Below are positions 1-8,153 of a DNA stretch of 19,697 bases, piece after piece. The notes beneath the pieces were generated by a model. The model searched no databases, was not told the origin of the DNA, and worked only from the letters and a program-made list of their open reading frames with translations. Location: positions 16,547 through 36,243 of the forward strand of contig CAOSOP010000002.1 in the NCBI GenBank assembly GCA_948525355.1. The letters are read 5' to 3'. Position 1 is the stretch's first letter. The number at the start of each line of letters is the position of its first letter. The position numbers and the translations under genes were made by a program. The stretch is from an uncultured Bacilli bacterium (lineage in GTDB: Bacteria; Bacillota_I; Bacilli_A; RFN20; CAG-288).

Positions 1-2906
1 CCCGCCGCAACATAGTTACTTGAGAAAGTCATGAGGTCGATTTCATTTGCTACATCAAATGCTGCCAAAGTCTTTAATCCAAAGATTCTCACTGTCGGTT
101 TGATAGGATTGTACTTGGCGACAATCGTCAAATCTTCAGTGATCAAATCATTAGAAATAAACTCTAGACCACCTTGTTCGTAGAAATTATTGTACTTATC
201 AGTCCAACCGATAAATGTGTATAGACTTTCGCTTGCAAATTTATCTGGACCAAAGTGTTCTTTGTATTTGACTTCATAACCTTGAGCAGACTCAAAGTAT
301 TCATATGTTGTCTGATAGATATCCTTAACACCTATCATTCTTCCGTAAAGGTCATATTCACCAGTTTGATAGCTTATCTTAACTTTCTTTGGTTTGATTG
401 TTATGTTGATGTTATATAACTCATCTGAACCATCGACAGAAATATAAGCATCATTATATTGAATAGGTGTTGAACTGCCGATGAGCAAATTATCCATCGT
501 CATAAATGAAGATGCGATGCTATAGTTATCTAAGTTGCTAATACCAGCAACTGAGGTATAATTCGCCTTAACATAGTCGCTGACTTCTTTAAGCAATAAA
601 TCATAGTTATCAGCTCCTAAAGGTTGACCAACTGTAACACTTTGATTTGCGCTAGCAAAACTTTGAGTTGCACTGCTTGTACCAGTTGCATCTTTGATTA
701 CATAATCAAGAACGAAGTTAATCTTATATTCTTTGGCAGTTGTAACTGCTATGATTGAAAGATTTGAATTCAATGGTACGACTGTATCTAATGCAAAGTC
801 AGGGCTTGCGATGCTCCAACGTTCAAATTCAAATCCACCAGGAATAGTGACGCTAACAGATGAATCATTTTCAAGTTGTGTGATGTAATCTTGAACAGTT
901 TTCGTTCCATCAACAATGTAGCGAGTTATTTCACTTCTATCCTTGTTTTTAAAGATGACATGATGTTCAGAAGTCATAAACTCTGGATAGAACTTCAAGA
1001 CGTCGCCGTTTTCACCTTTGATATATTCAGGTGTGCAATTTGTCAAAAGATCATCAAATCTTGACCAATATGCAAACTTAACATTGTCACCCGAAGCATT
1101 TAAACTTCCTAGTGCAAAGTTAAATACATCAGTTAAATCACTTCCATACATGACATTTCTTGTAGTGCTGATAATTGAAGTCTTGTCCCCTTGATAAATC
1201 TCAACGGTGACACGAATGTCACTGAAAACAGGGGTTAGCTCAACCGTTGGTTCGGTGACATTGATTCTATCAGCGGAATTATTTGAATCATAAATAACCT
1301 TTTTCGTTACAATAACTCCACTTTCAACAACTTTATAAGAATACTCCCACTTACCAGTAAAATACTTACCTTCTGGAGCAATAGGCTTGACTCCAACTGG
1401 AAGAATGACATTATCAGCACCGACATAGGTGTTTAAAATAGCTTTGTTGTTATCGATGTCGACAGAAGATTTAAAATAAACTGTTGCAGTTTTTCTTTTA
1501 AAGTAAACTGAAATAGTTGTGTCTTCGACAAATGTAAACTTCAACAACTCTTCATAAGTCAATTCCTTATCAAAATTGCTGAGCTTAAAATGAATGAACG
1601 CATATTCTAATAGACCATAGACATCAGGAATAGATGATAGCTTGCTTCCATAATTGACTTTAATTGAGCTATAATCAAATTCACTTGTAACATCATCATA
1701 TGCGGTTGGATCATTTAAGTCTTGAAGAAGAACTTTGTAATCGATATTTAACTTTTTAACTTCAACCTCAGATCTTATAACCATGTCACTATCAATGACC
1801 TTGCCAATATAATCGTCCATTGGCCATTTAATAGTAACTTCTGGAACATTCTTAAGCTCTTCTGGTGTCGCATAGGCAAAATCAGCTTCCTCAAAGACAT
1901 GCTTATCCAAATAGTTAAAAGAAACTCTTACGGTATAGGTATTGTTGTTATATTCAGTAATAAACTTAACTTCAACAGTGTCTTTCTTAAATATTCCAAT
2001 GTTATACTCTTCAATGTTCTTGGTTTTATCTTCAACTATCAAATCAGGATCGACGATATCGTCAGTTATGGTAAAAACACCATTTTCAGATTTAAAGTGA
2101 GCTAAATAGTAATAACCATCCTCTTTCTTCTTCAACTCTTCAAGTTTTTTACTGACTTCAGTTGGAATATCACCGAGTGGTGAATTATATAAAACCTCAC
2201 GATTGATTCCTTCGATAAGAGTCATATTCTCATCGTAGAAATTGACTTTAATAAATCTTTTAGAATATGTCAATAAAATATCTAGATCATCAGTTACTGT
2301 ACCATAATTAGCAGCAACCTTAAACTTATTCTCTGCTATTTCTGAAGCATAATAAGCTGAGAAACCGTCAAACTGATAACTAACTCGTTCATTTTGAACG
2401 CCAAGAGAACGATAATAGTTCAACGCTTCTTGACTGATCGACTCATTGTGAGTGACCATGACATTTCCTAGTAGTTCCTCCCTCTTATAATCTAAATAAA
2501 ATCTAACATTGTGTAAAATCTCATCTTCCACATATCGTCCTTTAACGATAACGGAACTTTTAATATTCATCAAATTTTCTTTATCCCATTGAATGTGCTT
2601 TCCTGATTGGTAAGGATATTCTTTACCTGCAGAAGGAACATCAATAGTCTGAAAATTATCTTGATAATACGCTTTAACCTTAACATCTCTACAGTTTCCA
2701 CGACCATCCTCAATTGCCTCAGTACAAATCTTGTTTGTAGCTTCATCATCCATATCAAGTTTAAAAGTAACTTCATATGGTCCGATATCGACATTCGTAT
2801 TGTCGGAATTTAAAAGCCCTTGAGCGATGGTGTATCCACCAATGAAAATTACACTACCAACGCATAGTGCTCGAAACAGATTAACCGCTACCGATGATTT
2901 TTTCAT
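1..2906 (-). CDS. Large secreted or surface protein, 3' end beyond window (partial)
   Basis: An uninterrupted frame runs from ATG at 2906 to the left edge, giving 968 residues with no stop, so the C-terminus is missing. A GGAGG site (2912-2916) lies 5 nt before the ATG and fixes the start. The N-terminus has a few Lys residues and then one hydrophobic stretch (about residues 10-30), consistent with a signal peptide or membrane anchor. The rest is Asp/Lys/Tyr/Val-rich and beta-like. Several stretches look like degenerate InlB B-repeat/Flg_new modules: KVNFYDENMTLIEG near residue 215, VTVEIYQGDK near 565, and KISYQTGEYDLYG with FIGWTD near 840-900. This suggests an extracellular adhesin-like or cell-wall protein. 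No LPXTG or other anchor can be judged because the end is absent. Exact function unknown; the repeat assignment is by eye. Confidence 0.8.
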   Translation of the reverse strand, partial: MKKSSVAVNLFRALCVGSVIFIGGYTIAQGLLNSDNTNVDIGPYEVTFKLDMDDEATNKICTEAIEDGRGNCRDVKVKAYYQDNFQTIDVPSAGKEYPYQSGKHIQWDKENLMNIKSSVIVKGRYVEDEILHNVRFYLDYKREELLGNVMVTHNESISQEALNYYRSLGVQNERVSYQFDGFSAYYASEIAENKFKVAANYGTVTDDLDILLTYSKRFIKVNFYDENMTLIEGINREVLYNSPLGDIPTEVSKKLEELKKKEDGYYYLAHFKSENGVFTITDDIVDPDLIVEDKTKNIEEYNIGIFKKDTVEVKFITEYNNNTYTVRVSFNYLDKHVFEEADFAYATPEELKNVPEVTIKWPMDDYIGKVIDSDMVIRSEVEVKKLNIDYKVLLQDLNDPTAYDDVTSEFDYSSIKVNYGSKLSSIPDVYGLLEYAFIHFKLSNFDKELTYEELLKFTFVEDTTISVYFKRKTATVYFKSSVDIDNNKAILNTYVGADNVILPVGVKPIAPEGKYFTGKWEYSYKVVESGVIVTKKVIYDSNNSADRINVTEPTVELTPVFSDIRVTVEIYQGDKTSIISTTRNVMYGSDLTDVFNFALGSLNASGDNVKFAYWSRFDDLLTNCTPEYIKGENGDVLKFYPEFMTSEHHVIFKNKDRSEITRYIVDGTKTVQDYITQLENDSSVSVTIPGGFEFERWSIASPDFALDTVVPLNSNLSIIAVTTAKEYKINFVLDYVIKDATGTSSATQSFASANQSVTVGQPLGADNYDLLLKEVSDYVKANYTSVAGISNLDNYSIASSFMTMDNLLIGSSTPIQYNDAYISVDGSDELYNINITIKPKKVKISYQTGEYDLYGRMIGVKDIYQTTYEYFESAQGYEVKYKEHFGPDKFASESLYTFIGWTDKYNNFYEQGGLEFISNDLITEDLTIVAKYNPIKPTVRIFGLKTLAAFDVANEIDLMTFSSNYVAA

Positions 2907-2926
2907 ATTCGCCTCCATATCAAAAC

Positions 2927-2945
2927 GTAGAAATTAAACTTCTAC
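2927..2945 (-). promoter_or_regulatory. Small 5'-UTR hairpin before the surface-protein gene
   Basis: GTAGAA and TTCTAC form a perfect 6-bp inverted repeat around a 7-nt loop. It lies between a possible -10 (TATTAT, 2952-2957, with no good -35) and the GGAGG site of the surface-protein gene. It could be an operator half-site pair or a stabilising 5' stem. It is too short to name. Confidence 0.3.
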
Positions 2946-3088
2946 AGATATATAATATCAAATTTATTTAAAAGATAGTAGTAATTATTTAGTTTTTAGA
3001 TAAAAATATTATGCAAACTCATTTTTCCTCCAGTAAATCGCCAATCACACATCATATTAACCTAGCTCAAAACACATTTTTTTGTATT

Positions 3089-3117
3089 AAAAAAAACGGG
3101 AATTATCCCGTTTTTTT
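3089..3117. terminator. Bidirectional Rho-independent terminator
   Basis: Stem CGGGA (3097-3101), loop ATTA, stem TCCCG (3106-3110), flanked by eight A on the left and seven T on the right, so the A/T tracts extend the stem and give a U-tract on either strand. On the minus strand it ends the 950-residue membrane-protein gene, whose TAA (3116-3118) overlaps the tract. It therefore separates that gene from the surface-protein gene downstream. Confidence 0.9.
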
Positions 3118-5968
3118 ATTTATCTTGGTCCTTCTTATTGCTATTTATCGGAGCGACTGGTTTTATCGGCTTTATAGGCTTTATTCCAGTTGGCTTGATG
3201 TTAGTAGGACGATTGATTTTATGAATTGGTGCAAGAGGTTTAGCGATTGGTTTAACTTCTTCAACTTTTTCCTCGACCTTTTCTTCTTCCTTAGGCTTAA
3301 CTTCAACAGGTTTGATAGGAGCCTTTGGTTTTAAGACCACAATCTTGTTTTCTTCTTCAACAGGTTGTTGTTGTTCTTCAACAACATCGACTTTTCTCTT
3401 TCTTCTTAAGGAGAAGTCGTTGACGGTCTTAACAACATCTTCTTTAGTATTAACATCCCAGACAGAGCCGATATCTTCAGCTGTCTTGATCTTAACACTA
3501 TCGACGCCTTGCTTACGAGCTTCACGTTCCTTGATTCTCTTCATCCATTCTGGAACAGCATTATCATTTGCCGCGCCTTTAACAACTGGATTGACAACTG
3601 GAGCTACTTTAGTAACACCGAGTTCAAAGGCTTGTTGTGAAGTGAGATTTCCGTGATAGACAGAAGTCTGGAATCTTCTGAGGTTAAATCTAATATTGCT
3701 ATTGATTTCAACTGGTTTGATGTCCTTCTTCTGACTTCTTTCAGTAATCTCGTGAAGTGGTCCGGCGAGAGGTTTAATCTCTTCCTTCTCCTCAACTTCT
3801 TCTTTCTTTTGAACGAATATTGGAGTTATCTTCTTTCTTTCCTTGATTTCATGTAATGGCTTCAAGGCTTTGGAAGGTTCTTCTTTTTCTTCAACAACAG
3901 GTTGTTCTTCAACCACCTCTTCTTCATCATCTAATTCATAGATTTCAGGTGCCAAGTAGTTTGGCTTGCGTGTGCGATCAAATTCAACACTCTTCTCACC
4001 TTCATCGAGGTAGATGCGCAAGGCACCAACATCATCGATCATTGTGTCTTCTCTTGGCCAATCGTTAGCATCGACTGCTACGAGTGGTGTTGGGTCGACT
4101 CTTTCAAGCCACTTCTCTTGTTCTTCAGTAGCGACAAGTTCATCTGGCTTATTGCGTGGTACATATTTATCAATGACTTCAGTCTCATATTGTTCGTAGA
4201 CTCTTGAAGTTTCTTTAAGGAACTCATCCTCGTGGAATTCTTCCTCACTGATATTTGGATAATGAATCTGTTCAGCTGCAGAAGCAACGACAAACTCAGG
4301 TTGTAACAATGATACTTTATTGATGAGTTCAAAGTCAGGTTCTTCAATCAATGTCAATTCATCGATGTGGTCGAGCAATCCATAATCTTCACCCGCTAGA
4401 CTTAAATCTATTGTCGATGGTGAATCTTCATTCATGCCTTCAGCAATCATCATCTCGCCATTGACTTCAAGACGATAGGCGAATCCATCTTCATCGAAAT
4501 CAATCAACTCATGAATATTCTCAGTATCGACATCTTCAGTAACTTCCTTGCGTTTGAAGATTCTCTCAATGTCTACTGATAACAAGTCGAATGGTTTTTC
4601 TTCTTCAACAACCTCTTCAATAGTGACAGGTTCTTCAACAACCTCTTCAGTTTCTTCTTTAACTTCCTCATCAAGTTCTTCATATTCTTCATAAGGTTTA
4701 GTTTCTTCATCAACTTCTTTAACACCATCACCCAAGCTTTCGAGATAAGATATTCCTTCATCTGATTGAACACTGCTTTCATCAAGAATGTCAAGAGTTG
4801 CAATCTTTGTAATATCACCTCCGACAAAATTACTACCACCGATGAGCAACTCTGCCTTTGTTGGAGAAATGTATTCACTATTTGTTTCTTGAAGCATAGT
4901 TTCAGCTTCACCAATAGGTTCGGCATAAGAATGAACGACTTGTTGATCTTGTGCCATTTGACCGAAGTAGGTTATATATGTATTTCCATAACCGACATTC
5001 TTTCTTCTTAACGAAGGAGCGGTTCCGTTCTTTACATCTTCTAAATATTTTTCTTTTGCTTTATTCGCACGCTTTTTAGCATTTGGCTTACGTAAGCAAT
5101 AACACAAGAGTGCAGTTATGAGTAAGTAGGCCATTATGACTAAGAAGGTGACAAATAGCATAATTAGTATTTCAAACAAATCTTGTAGATATAATGTTTG
5201 ACCGTTTATGACATCACCAATGAAGAAGTTCTTGGTCGGATCAGATGGGTCAGGCATAAACTGTCTTAAGACATTGTTAGATATGTTATCAAAGAATCCC
5301 ATAACTGATTTAAACCAATCAGCTTTGAATAGTGGCTCAAGTATTGCGATGCCCGCTTCACCTGTTGGTGTCTTTAACTGCCATACGACACGAATTGCAA
5401 TTAAGAGCAAGCCGATGACTGCTAATACGATTGAGACAATTGCTCTAACAACTCTTCTTCCACCGACAAACTTTTTCCAGTGGAATTCTTCTTCAAGTTC
5501 TGCTTCAGTCAAGACATCATTATTAACTGTGTTGGTCGTTTGATAGGTCCTTTGATAGACCTGACCATTTGCAGCATTTGCTGGAATTTGAATCGGTTGA
5601 CCATTTGCCATAAGAGGAATCTCATTAGGCTTCAATTCTTCAACTTTCTTTTCTTCTTCCATTTCTTTCTTCTTAGCTTTGGCCTTTTTCTTTTTCTTTT
5701 GAGAATGAGCTATGAGCCCAAAAATCAAGAAGTATAAAATGAAGAAAACGACTAAACAGCACAAAATAAACATTATAGAAATAAACTGAGGTTTAAGATT
5801 TAACTTGCCTATGAAAGATATCTTATCAGAAATTGTTTTTCCAAAACTGGAAAGTCCAGTGTAACAAGTTTCAATAAATTTAACATTAGATAACCAGCCA
5901 AACCAGTAGCTACAACACACGAGTGCTGCTAGGGCTGAAATAATAACGAATCCAATCAGTCTTTTCAT
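3116..5968 (-). CDS. Four-helix membrane protein with long acidic, low-complexity cytoplasmic tail
   Basis: 950 residues; ATG at 5968 preceded by AGAAAGG with 7-nt spacing. Hydrophobic helices lie at about residues 4-26, 62-88, 174-196 and 264-292. After the second helix comes a run of five Lys within a Lys-rich stretch (91-101), a typical cytoplasmic stop-transfer. From about 295 to the end there is no further membrane segment. The tail is rich in Glu, Val, Pro and Lys, with very acidic blocks (about 418-460 and 680-700) and a Pro/Lys-rich end of IKP repeats. A short motif recurs three times: KPLHEIKER (703-711), GPLHEITER (736-744) and APIHKINRP (913-921). I recognise no catalytic domain. 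By analogy it could be a scaffold or cytoskeleton/cell-shape protein, but this is not shown by sequence. It is transcribed alone between a long upstream region and a strong terminator. Confidence 0.85.
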   Translation of the reverse strand: MKRLIGFVIISALAALVCCSYWFGWLSNVKFIETCYTGLSSFGKTISDKISFIGKLNLKPQFISIMFILCCLVVFFILYFLIFGLIAHSQKKKKKAKAKKKEMEEEKKVEELKPNEIPLMANGQPIQIPANAANGQVYQRTYQTTNTVNNDVLTEAELEEEFHWKKFVGGRRVVRAIVSIVLAVIGLLLIAIRVVWQLKTPTGEAGIAILEPLFKADWFKSVMGFFDNISNNVLRQFMPDPSDPTKNFFIGDVINGQTLYLQDLFEILIMLFVTFLVIMAYLLITALLCYCLRKPNAKKRANKAKEKYLEDVKNGTAPSLRRKNVGYGNTYITYFGQMAQDQQVVHSYAEPIGEAETMLQETNSEYISPTKAELLIGGSNFVGGDITKIATLDILDESSVQSDEGISYLESLGDGVKEVDEETKPYEEYEELDEEVKEETEEVVEEPVTIEEVVEEEKPFDLLSVDIERIFKRKEVTEDVDTENIHELIDFDEDGFAYRLEVNGEMMIAEGMNEDSPSTIDLSLAGEDYGLLDHIDELTLIEEPDFELINKVSLLQPEFVVASAAEQIHYPNISEEEFHEDEFLKETSRVYEQYETEVIDKYVPRNKPDELVATEEQEKWLERVDPTPLVAVDANDWPREDTMIDDVGALRIYLDEGEKSVEFDRTRKPNYLAPEIYELDDEEEVVEEQPVVEEKEEPSKALKPLHEIKERKKITPIFVQKKEEVEEKEEIKPLAGPLHEITERSQKKDIKPVEINSNIRFNLRRFQTSVYHGNLTSQQAFELGVTKVAPVVNPVVKGAANDNAVPEWMKRIKEREARKQGVDSVKIKTAEDIGSVWDVNTKEDVVKTVNDFSLRRKRKVDVVEEQQQPVEEENKIVVLKPKAPIKPVEVKPKEEEKVEEKVEEVKPIAKPLAPIHKINRPTNIKPTGIKPIKPIKPVAPINSNKKDQDK

Positions 5969-6414
5969 AGCATTACCTTTCTATATATTTTGTGCATTAA
6001 ATAAACTAAATATTATACATAGTTTATAATTATAATATAGCACATTTATTTAAAAAAGTGTATACCAAACATTTTTTATTTAGAATAAAGGAAATAATCA
6101 CAGTGTCAACTTTTCAAAATATTATGTACAATACACATTATTTTTTTCTTTATATATAAAGCAAAACAAGTTGAAACAACTTATAAAAATAAACAAAGTT
6201 GTTTCATTAATTATTGTTGATAATTTGTTGAAAAATATTTAATTTTGTTGTTGACAAGGTAAAATAATCAGTCATTTAACGCGTTTTTATGCACCAAAAT
6301 TCTCATTTTGCATATATATAAAGGATATTATATTAATATATATACTATTTATATATATAGTATATGTGACATATAATCAAACTATACCTTTTATCGTTTA
6401 ATAAAAGAAAAAGA
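5969..6414. other. AT-rich 446-bp intergenic region with palindromes
   Basis: I see no gene here. It is the upstream region of the 950-residue membrane-protein gene. Contents: an 11-bp inverted repeat TGAAACAACTT / AAGTTGTTTCA (6172-6182 and 6196-6206), whose left arm is also part of the palindrome AAGTTG-AAA-CAACTT (6168-6182); several TTGTTG(A) copies between 6198 and 6253; the 8-bp palindrome AACGCGTT (6279-6286); a GCAT/ATGC plus AAAAT/ATTTT hairpin (6289-6313); a 9-bp inverted repeat ATATACTAT / ATAGTATAT (6340-6348 and 6357-6365); and CTTTTAT / ATAAAAG (6388-6394 and 6401-6407), which lacks a proper T-tract. Confidence 0.6.
6012..6109 (-). promoter_or_regulatory. Candidate promoters of the 950-residue membrane-protein gene
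   Basis: A perfect -35 TTGACA (6104-6109) is followed after 16 nt by TATTCT (6082-6087), predicting a leader of about 105 nt. A second -10, TATAAT (6012-6017), lies closer to the gene but has no convincing -35. Either or both may be used. Confidence 0.4.
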
Positions 6415-6488
6415 TCACTCGATGAACTTTGCCCAAGACTGGTTGCCACTTTCTTTTTCTAAAAATAATAACCTATCAATATAATAAT
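6415..6488 (-). other. -1-frame coding extension of the immunity-like gene
   Basis: Just past the TAG of the immunity-like gene, the -1 frame stays open to a TGA at 6415-6417. It would add 27 residues after Gly148, beginning RIDYYIDRLLFLEKE and ending SWAKFIE. The stretch is less AT-rich than the DNA to its right and reads like protein. The first part (charged residues, then YY, then RL) matches what I recall of the normal C-terminus of this family, which ends in a KEREWQY-type helix. So this is probably the authentic 3' end of the gene, now out of frame or reached by frameshifting. Confidence 0.55.
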
Positions 6489-6938
6489 CTATTCTCCCTT
6501 TATCAATTCCTCAACTCTATCAATTTCACTGCTTCTTATAATAGAGGTTAAATCATAAATAACATATCCCATAACATGTTCTTTAGTATGAACAATTGCA
6601 CAAGCTTGTCCTATGGCATGACATTTAGCAGCATCCTTTTTATCCGTAAGTTCTTTTGCCATTGCATGACAATCTAAAATATCCTTCTTCGCAGTCTTCA
6701 TTTTCACTTCACCTTTAGCCCAAAGTTTAGAACCATATAAAGCCCTTAGTGGACGATCATCATCATATTTTTCACTCAATTCTTTAGCATCAATCGCAAT
6801 TAGATCAAATGCCCAAAGAATTAAAGTTTTATGTGATTTAATCCCTATTATTTTTTTAAACTCATCAAAGCATTCATCCTCAGTATTAAACAAAATCTTT
6901 CTCTTGCTCTTTATTCTTTTTAATAACTCTTCTTTCAT
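6489..6938 (-). CDS. Imm5-like 'putative immunity' family protein (C-terminus frameshifted)
   Basis: 149 residues to the zero-frame TAG, or 175 with the -1-frame tail. ATG at 6938 has AGGTG (6946-6950) 7 nt upstream. The central part follows the pattern of the small helical 'putative immunity protein' family: LWAFDLIA (41-48), DDDRPLRAL (59-67), LWAKGEV (72-78), then CHAMAKE, CHAIGQACAIVHT and HVMGYVIYDL (about 90-130), which match the family's AHAAARE / AGHAVATAHV / HALGAAYYAL blocks from memory. Members are cytoplasmic and proposed to neutralise toxins, but biochemical proof is thin. No partner toxin is visible here. The gene is monocistronic, between the opp terminator and the AT-rich region. 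It ends on an A AAG GGA heptamer; see the separate entries. Family call by eye, fairly confident; function inferred. Confidence 0.7.
   Translation of the reverse strand: MKEELLKRIKSKRKILFNTEDECFDEFKKIIGIKSHKTLILWAFDLIAIDAKELSEKYDDDRPLRALYGSKLWAKGEVKMKTAKKDILDCHAMAKELTDKKDAAKCHAIGQACAIVHTKEHVMGYVIYDLTSIIRSSEIDRVEELIKGE
6495..6501 (-). promoter_or_regulatory. Candidate -1 ribosomal slippery heptamer A AAG GGA
   Basis: In the zero frame the codons are ATA AAG GGA GAA TAG, so the heptamer A AAG GGA fits X XXY YYZ exactly and lies one codon before the stop. Slipping back one base reads AAA GGG and continues in the tail that ends at 6415. A purine-rich, Shine-Dalgarno-like GAGGA (6508-6512) lies about 6 nt upstream of the heptamer. 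I see no convincing stimulatory hairpin just downstream. A plain one-base deletion (AAAA to AAA) explains the data equally well. Confidence 0.35.
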
Positions 6939-7007
6939 ATGAATTCACCTACTACATAAACACTATTACTATGCAAAATAGTTGTATCATAGATTAAAAA
7001 TATCATT

Positions 7008-7047
7008 AAAAAAGAAAGCACCAGTATTAAATGATGCTTTCTTTTTT
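7008..7047. terminator. Terminator of the oppBCDF operon (bidirectional)
   Basis: A 13-bp perfect inverted repeat, AAAAAAGAAAGCA (7008-7020) and TGCTTTCTTTTTT (7035-7047), around a 14-nt loop. On the minus strand it begins 7 nt after the oppF stop and ends in a T-run. The A/T-symmetric arms could also terminate plus-strand transcription. Confidence 0.85.
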
Positions 7048-7054
7048 ATACGAT

Positions 7055-8152
7055 TTATTTTCCTGAAACCTTTTTGAGATATTCCTCAATTTCGTCTTCA
7101 GTACCACGGACAAAGTGTCCAGGTTCGACTTCGACGAGTTTGGTTTGGCTCTCATATAAAGGTCCTTTACCTGTATAAGTTGTAATCTCTTTATTCTTTT
7201 CAATGTGTGGATCAGGAATCGGAATAGCTGTAAGAAGAGATTTGGTATATGGGTGGAGTGGGAGTTGGAACAATCTATCACTTGTTGCAATTTCCACAAT
7301 CTGTCCGTGATAAATAACACCAATTCTATCTGAAATATATTTAACAACCGACAAGTCATGAGCGATAAATAAAACCGTCATGTTTCTTTCTTTCTTAAAC
7401 TCTTCGATTAAGTTTAATATCTGTGCACGAATTGAAACATCTAGTGCTGAGATTGGTTCGTCAGCGATAATCATTTCAGGGTTCATGATGATGCTACGAG
7501 CAATACCAATTCTCTGTCTTTGACCACCTGAGAATTCATGTGGGAAACGTGATAAGTGCTCTGGACGAAGTCCAACACGAATAATCATATCAGTAGCTTT
7601 TTGAAGTCTTTCCTTTTCATTCTTATAAAGGTGGAATGCTCTAAGTCCTTCGGATATGATGTAGTCAACATTGGCACGTTCATTTAAAGAAGCAGTTGGA
7701 TCTTGATAGATCATCTGAATCTTAGTCTTTAATTGACGGTTAAGACTATGGGATATGTTACCATTTATCTTAACTCCATTATACAAGATAGTACCAGATA
7801 TGGTTGGGACAATACGAATTATTGCACGGCCGATGGTCGTTTTTCCCGAACCAGACTCGCCGACTAAACCAAATATTTCACCCTTGTAGATGTCAAGATT
7901 TAAGTCGTCGATAACAACTCTGACCTTTGTTCCTCTTTTAAATCCAATCTGGACATGTTTCATTGAAACAAGAACTTCTTTTTCTTTGTTGTCAGCTTTG
8001 CTATTAGCCTTTTTCTTTTCTTCCTTAACTTCTTCTTTTACTTTAACTGCTTCACCTTCACTAATGATTTTTTCCTGCTCTTCTGGACGAAGTTTAATCT
8101 TAGGATTACTTGGAGCAACTTTTTTTCTTGTAGTAGTCTTCTTTTCTTCCAT
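7055..8152 (-). CDS. oppF: Oligopeptide ABC transporter ATPase OppF (AmiF-like)
   Basis: 365 residues. One of the two cytoplasmic ATPases that power peptide import through OppB/OppC. All ABC motifs are intact: Walker A GESGSGKT (98-105), Q-loop YQDP (Q150), signature FSGGQRQ (207-213), Walker B MIIADEP (227-233) and the switch His in AHDLS (H265), then the HPYT element of the oligopeptide/dipeptide C-terminal region (300-303). The first 60 residues form a Lys/Glu-rich extension absent from ordinary OppF. The C-terminus (PGHFVRGT) lacks the cysteines found in enterobacterial OppF, as in streptococcal AmiF-type proteins from memory. Its ATG follows the oppD stop by 1 nt, and its GGAGG (8161-8165) is inside the last oppD codons, so translation is probably coupled. 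It is the last gene of the operon. Confidence 0.93.
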   Translation of the reverse strand: MEEKKTTTRKKVAPSNPKIKLRPEEQEKIISEGEAVKVKEEVKEEKKKANSKADNKEKEVLVSMKHVQIGFKRGTKVRVVIDDLNLDIYKGEIFGLVGESGSGKTTIGRAIIRIVPTISGTILYNGVKINGNISHSLNRQLKTKIQMIYQDPTASLNERANVDYIISEGLRAFHLYKNEKERLQKATDMIIRVGLRPEHLSRFPHEFSGGQRQRIGIARSIIMNPEMIIADEPISALDVSIRAQILNLIEEFKKERNMTVLFIAHDLSVVKYISDRIGVIYHGQIVEIATSDRLFQLPLHPYTKSLLTAIPIPDPHIEKNKEITTYTGKGPLYESQTKLVEVEPGHFVRGTEDEIEEYLKKVSGK

Positions 8153-8153
8153 T

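Noticed and set aside
3011..5737. Several plus-strand open frames over the 950-residue gene
   Set aside because: They are shadows caused by the biased Glu/Lys/Pro codons of the minus-strand gene and have no ribosome sites or domain resemblance.
6168..6286. Replication origin based on A/T richness and repeated TTGTTG
   Set aside because: No DnaA-box-like TTATCCACA cluster and no dnaA, dnaN or replication gene nearby; upstream regulation of the adjacent gene is the simpler reading.
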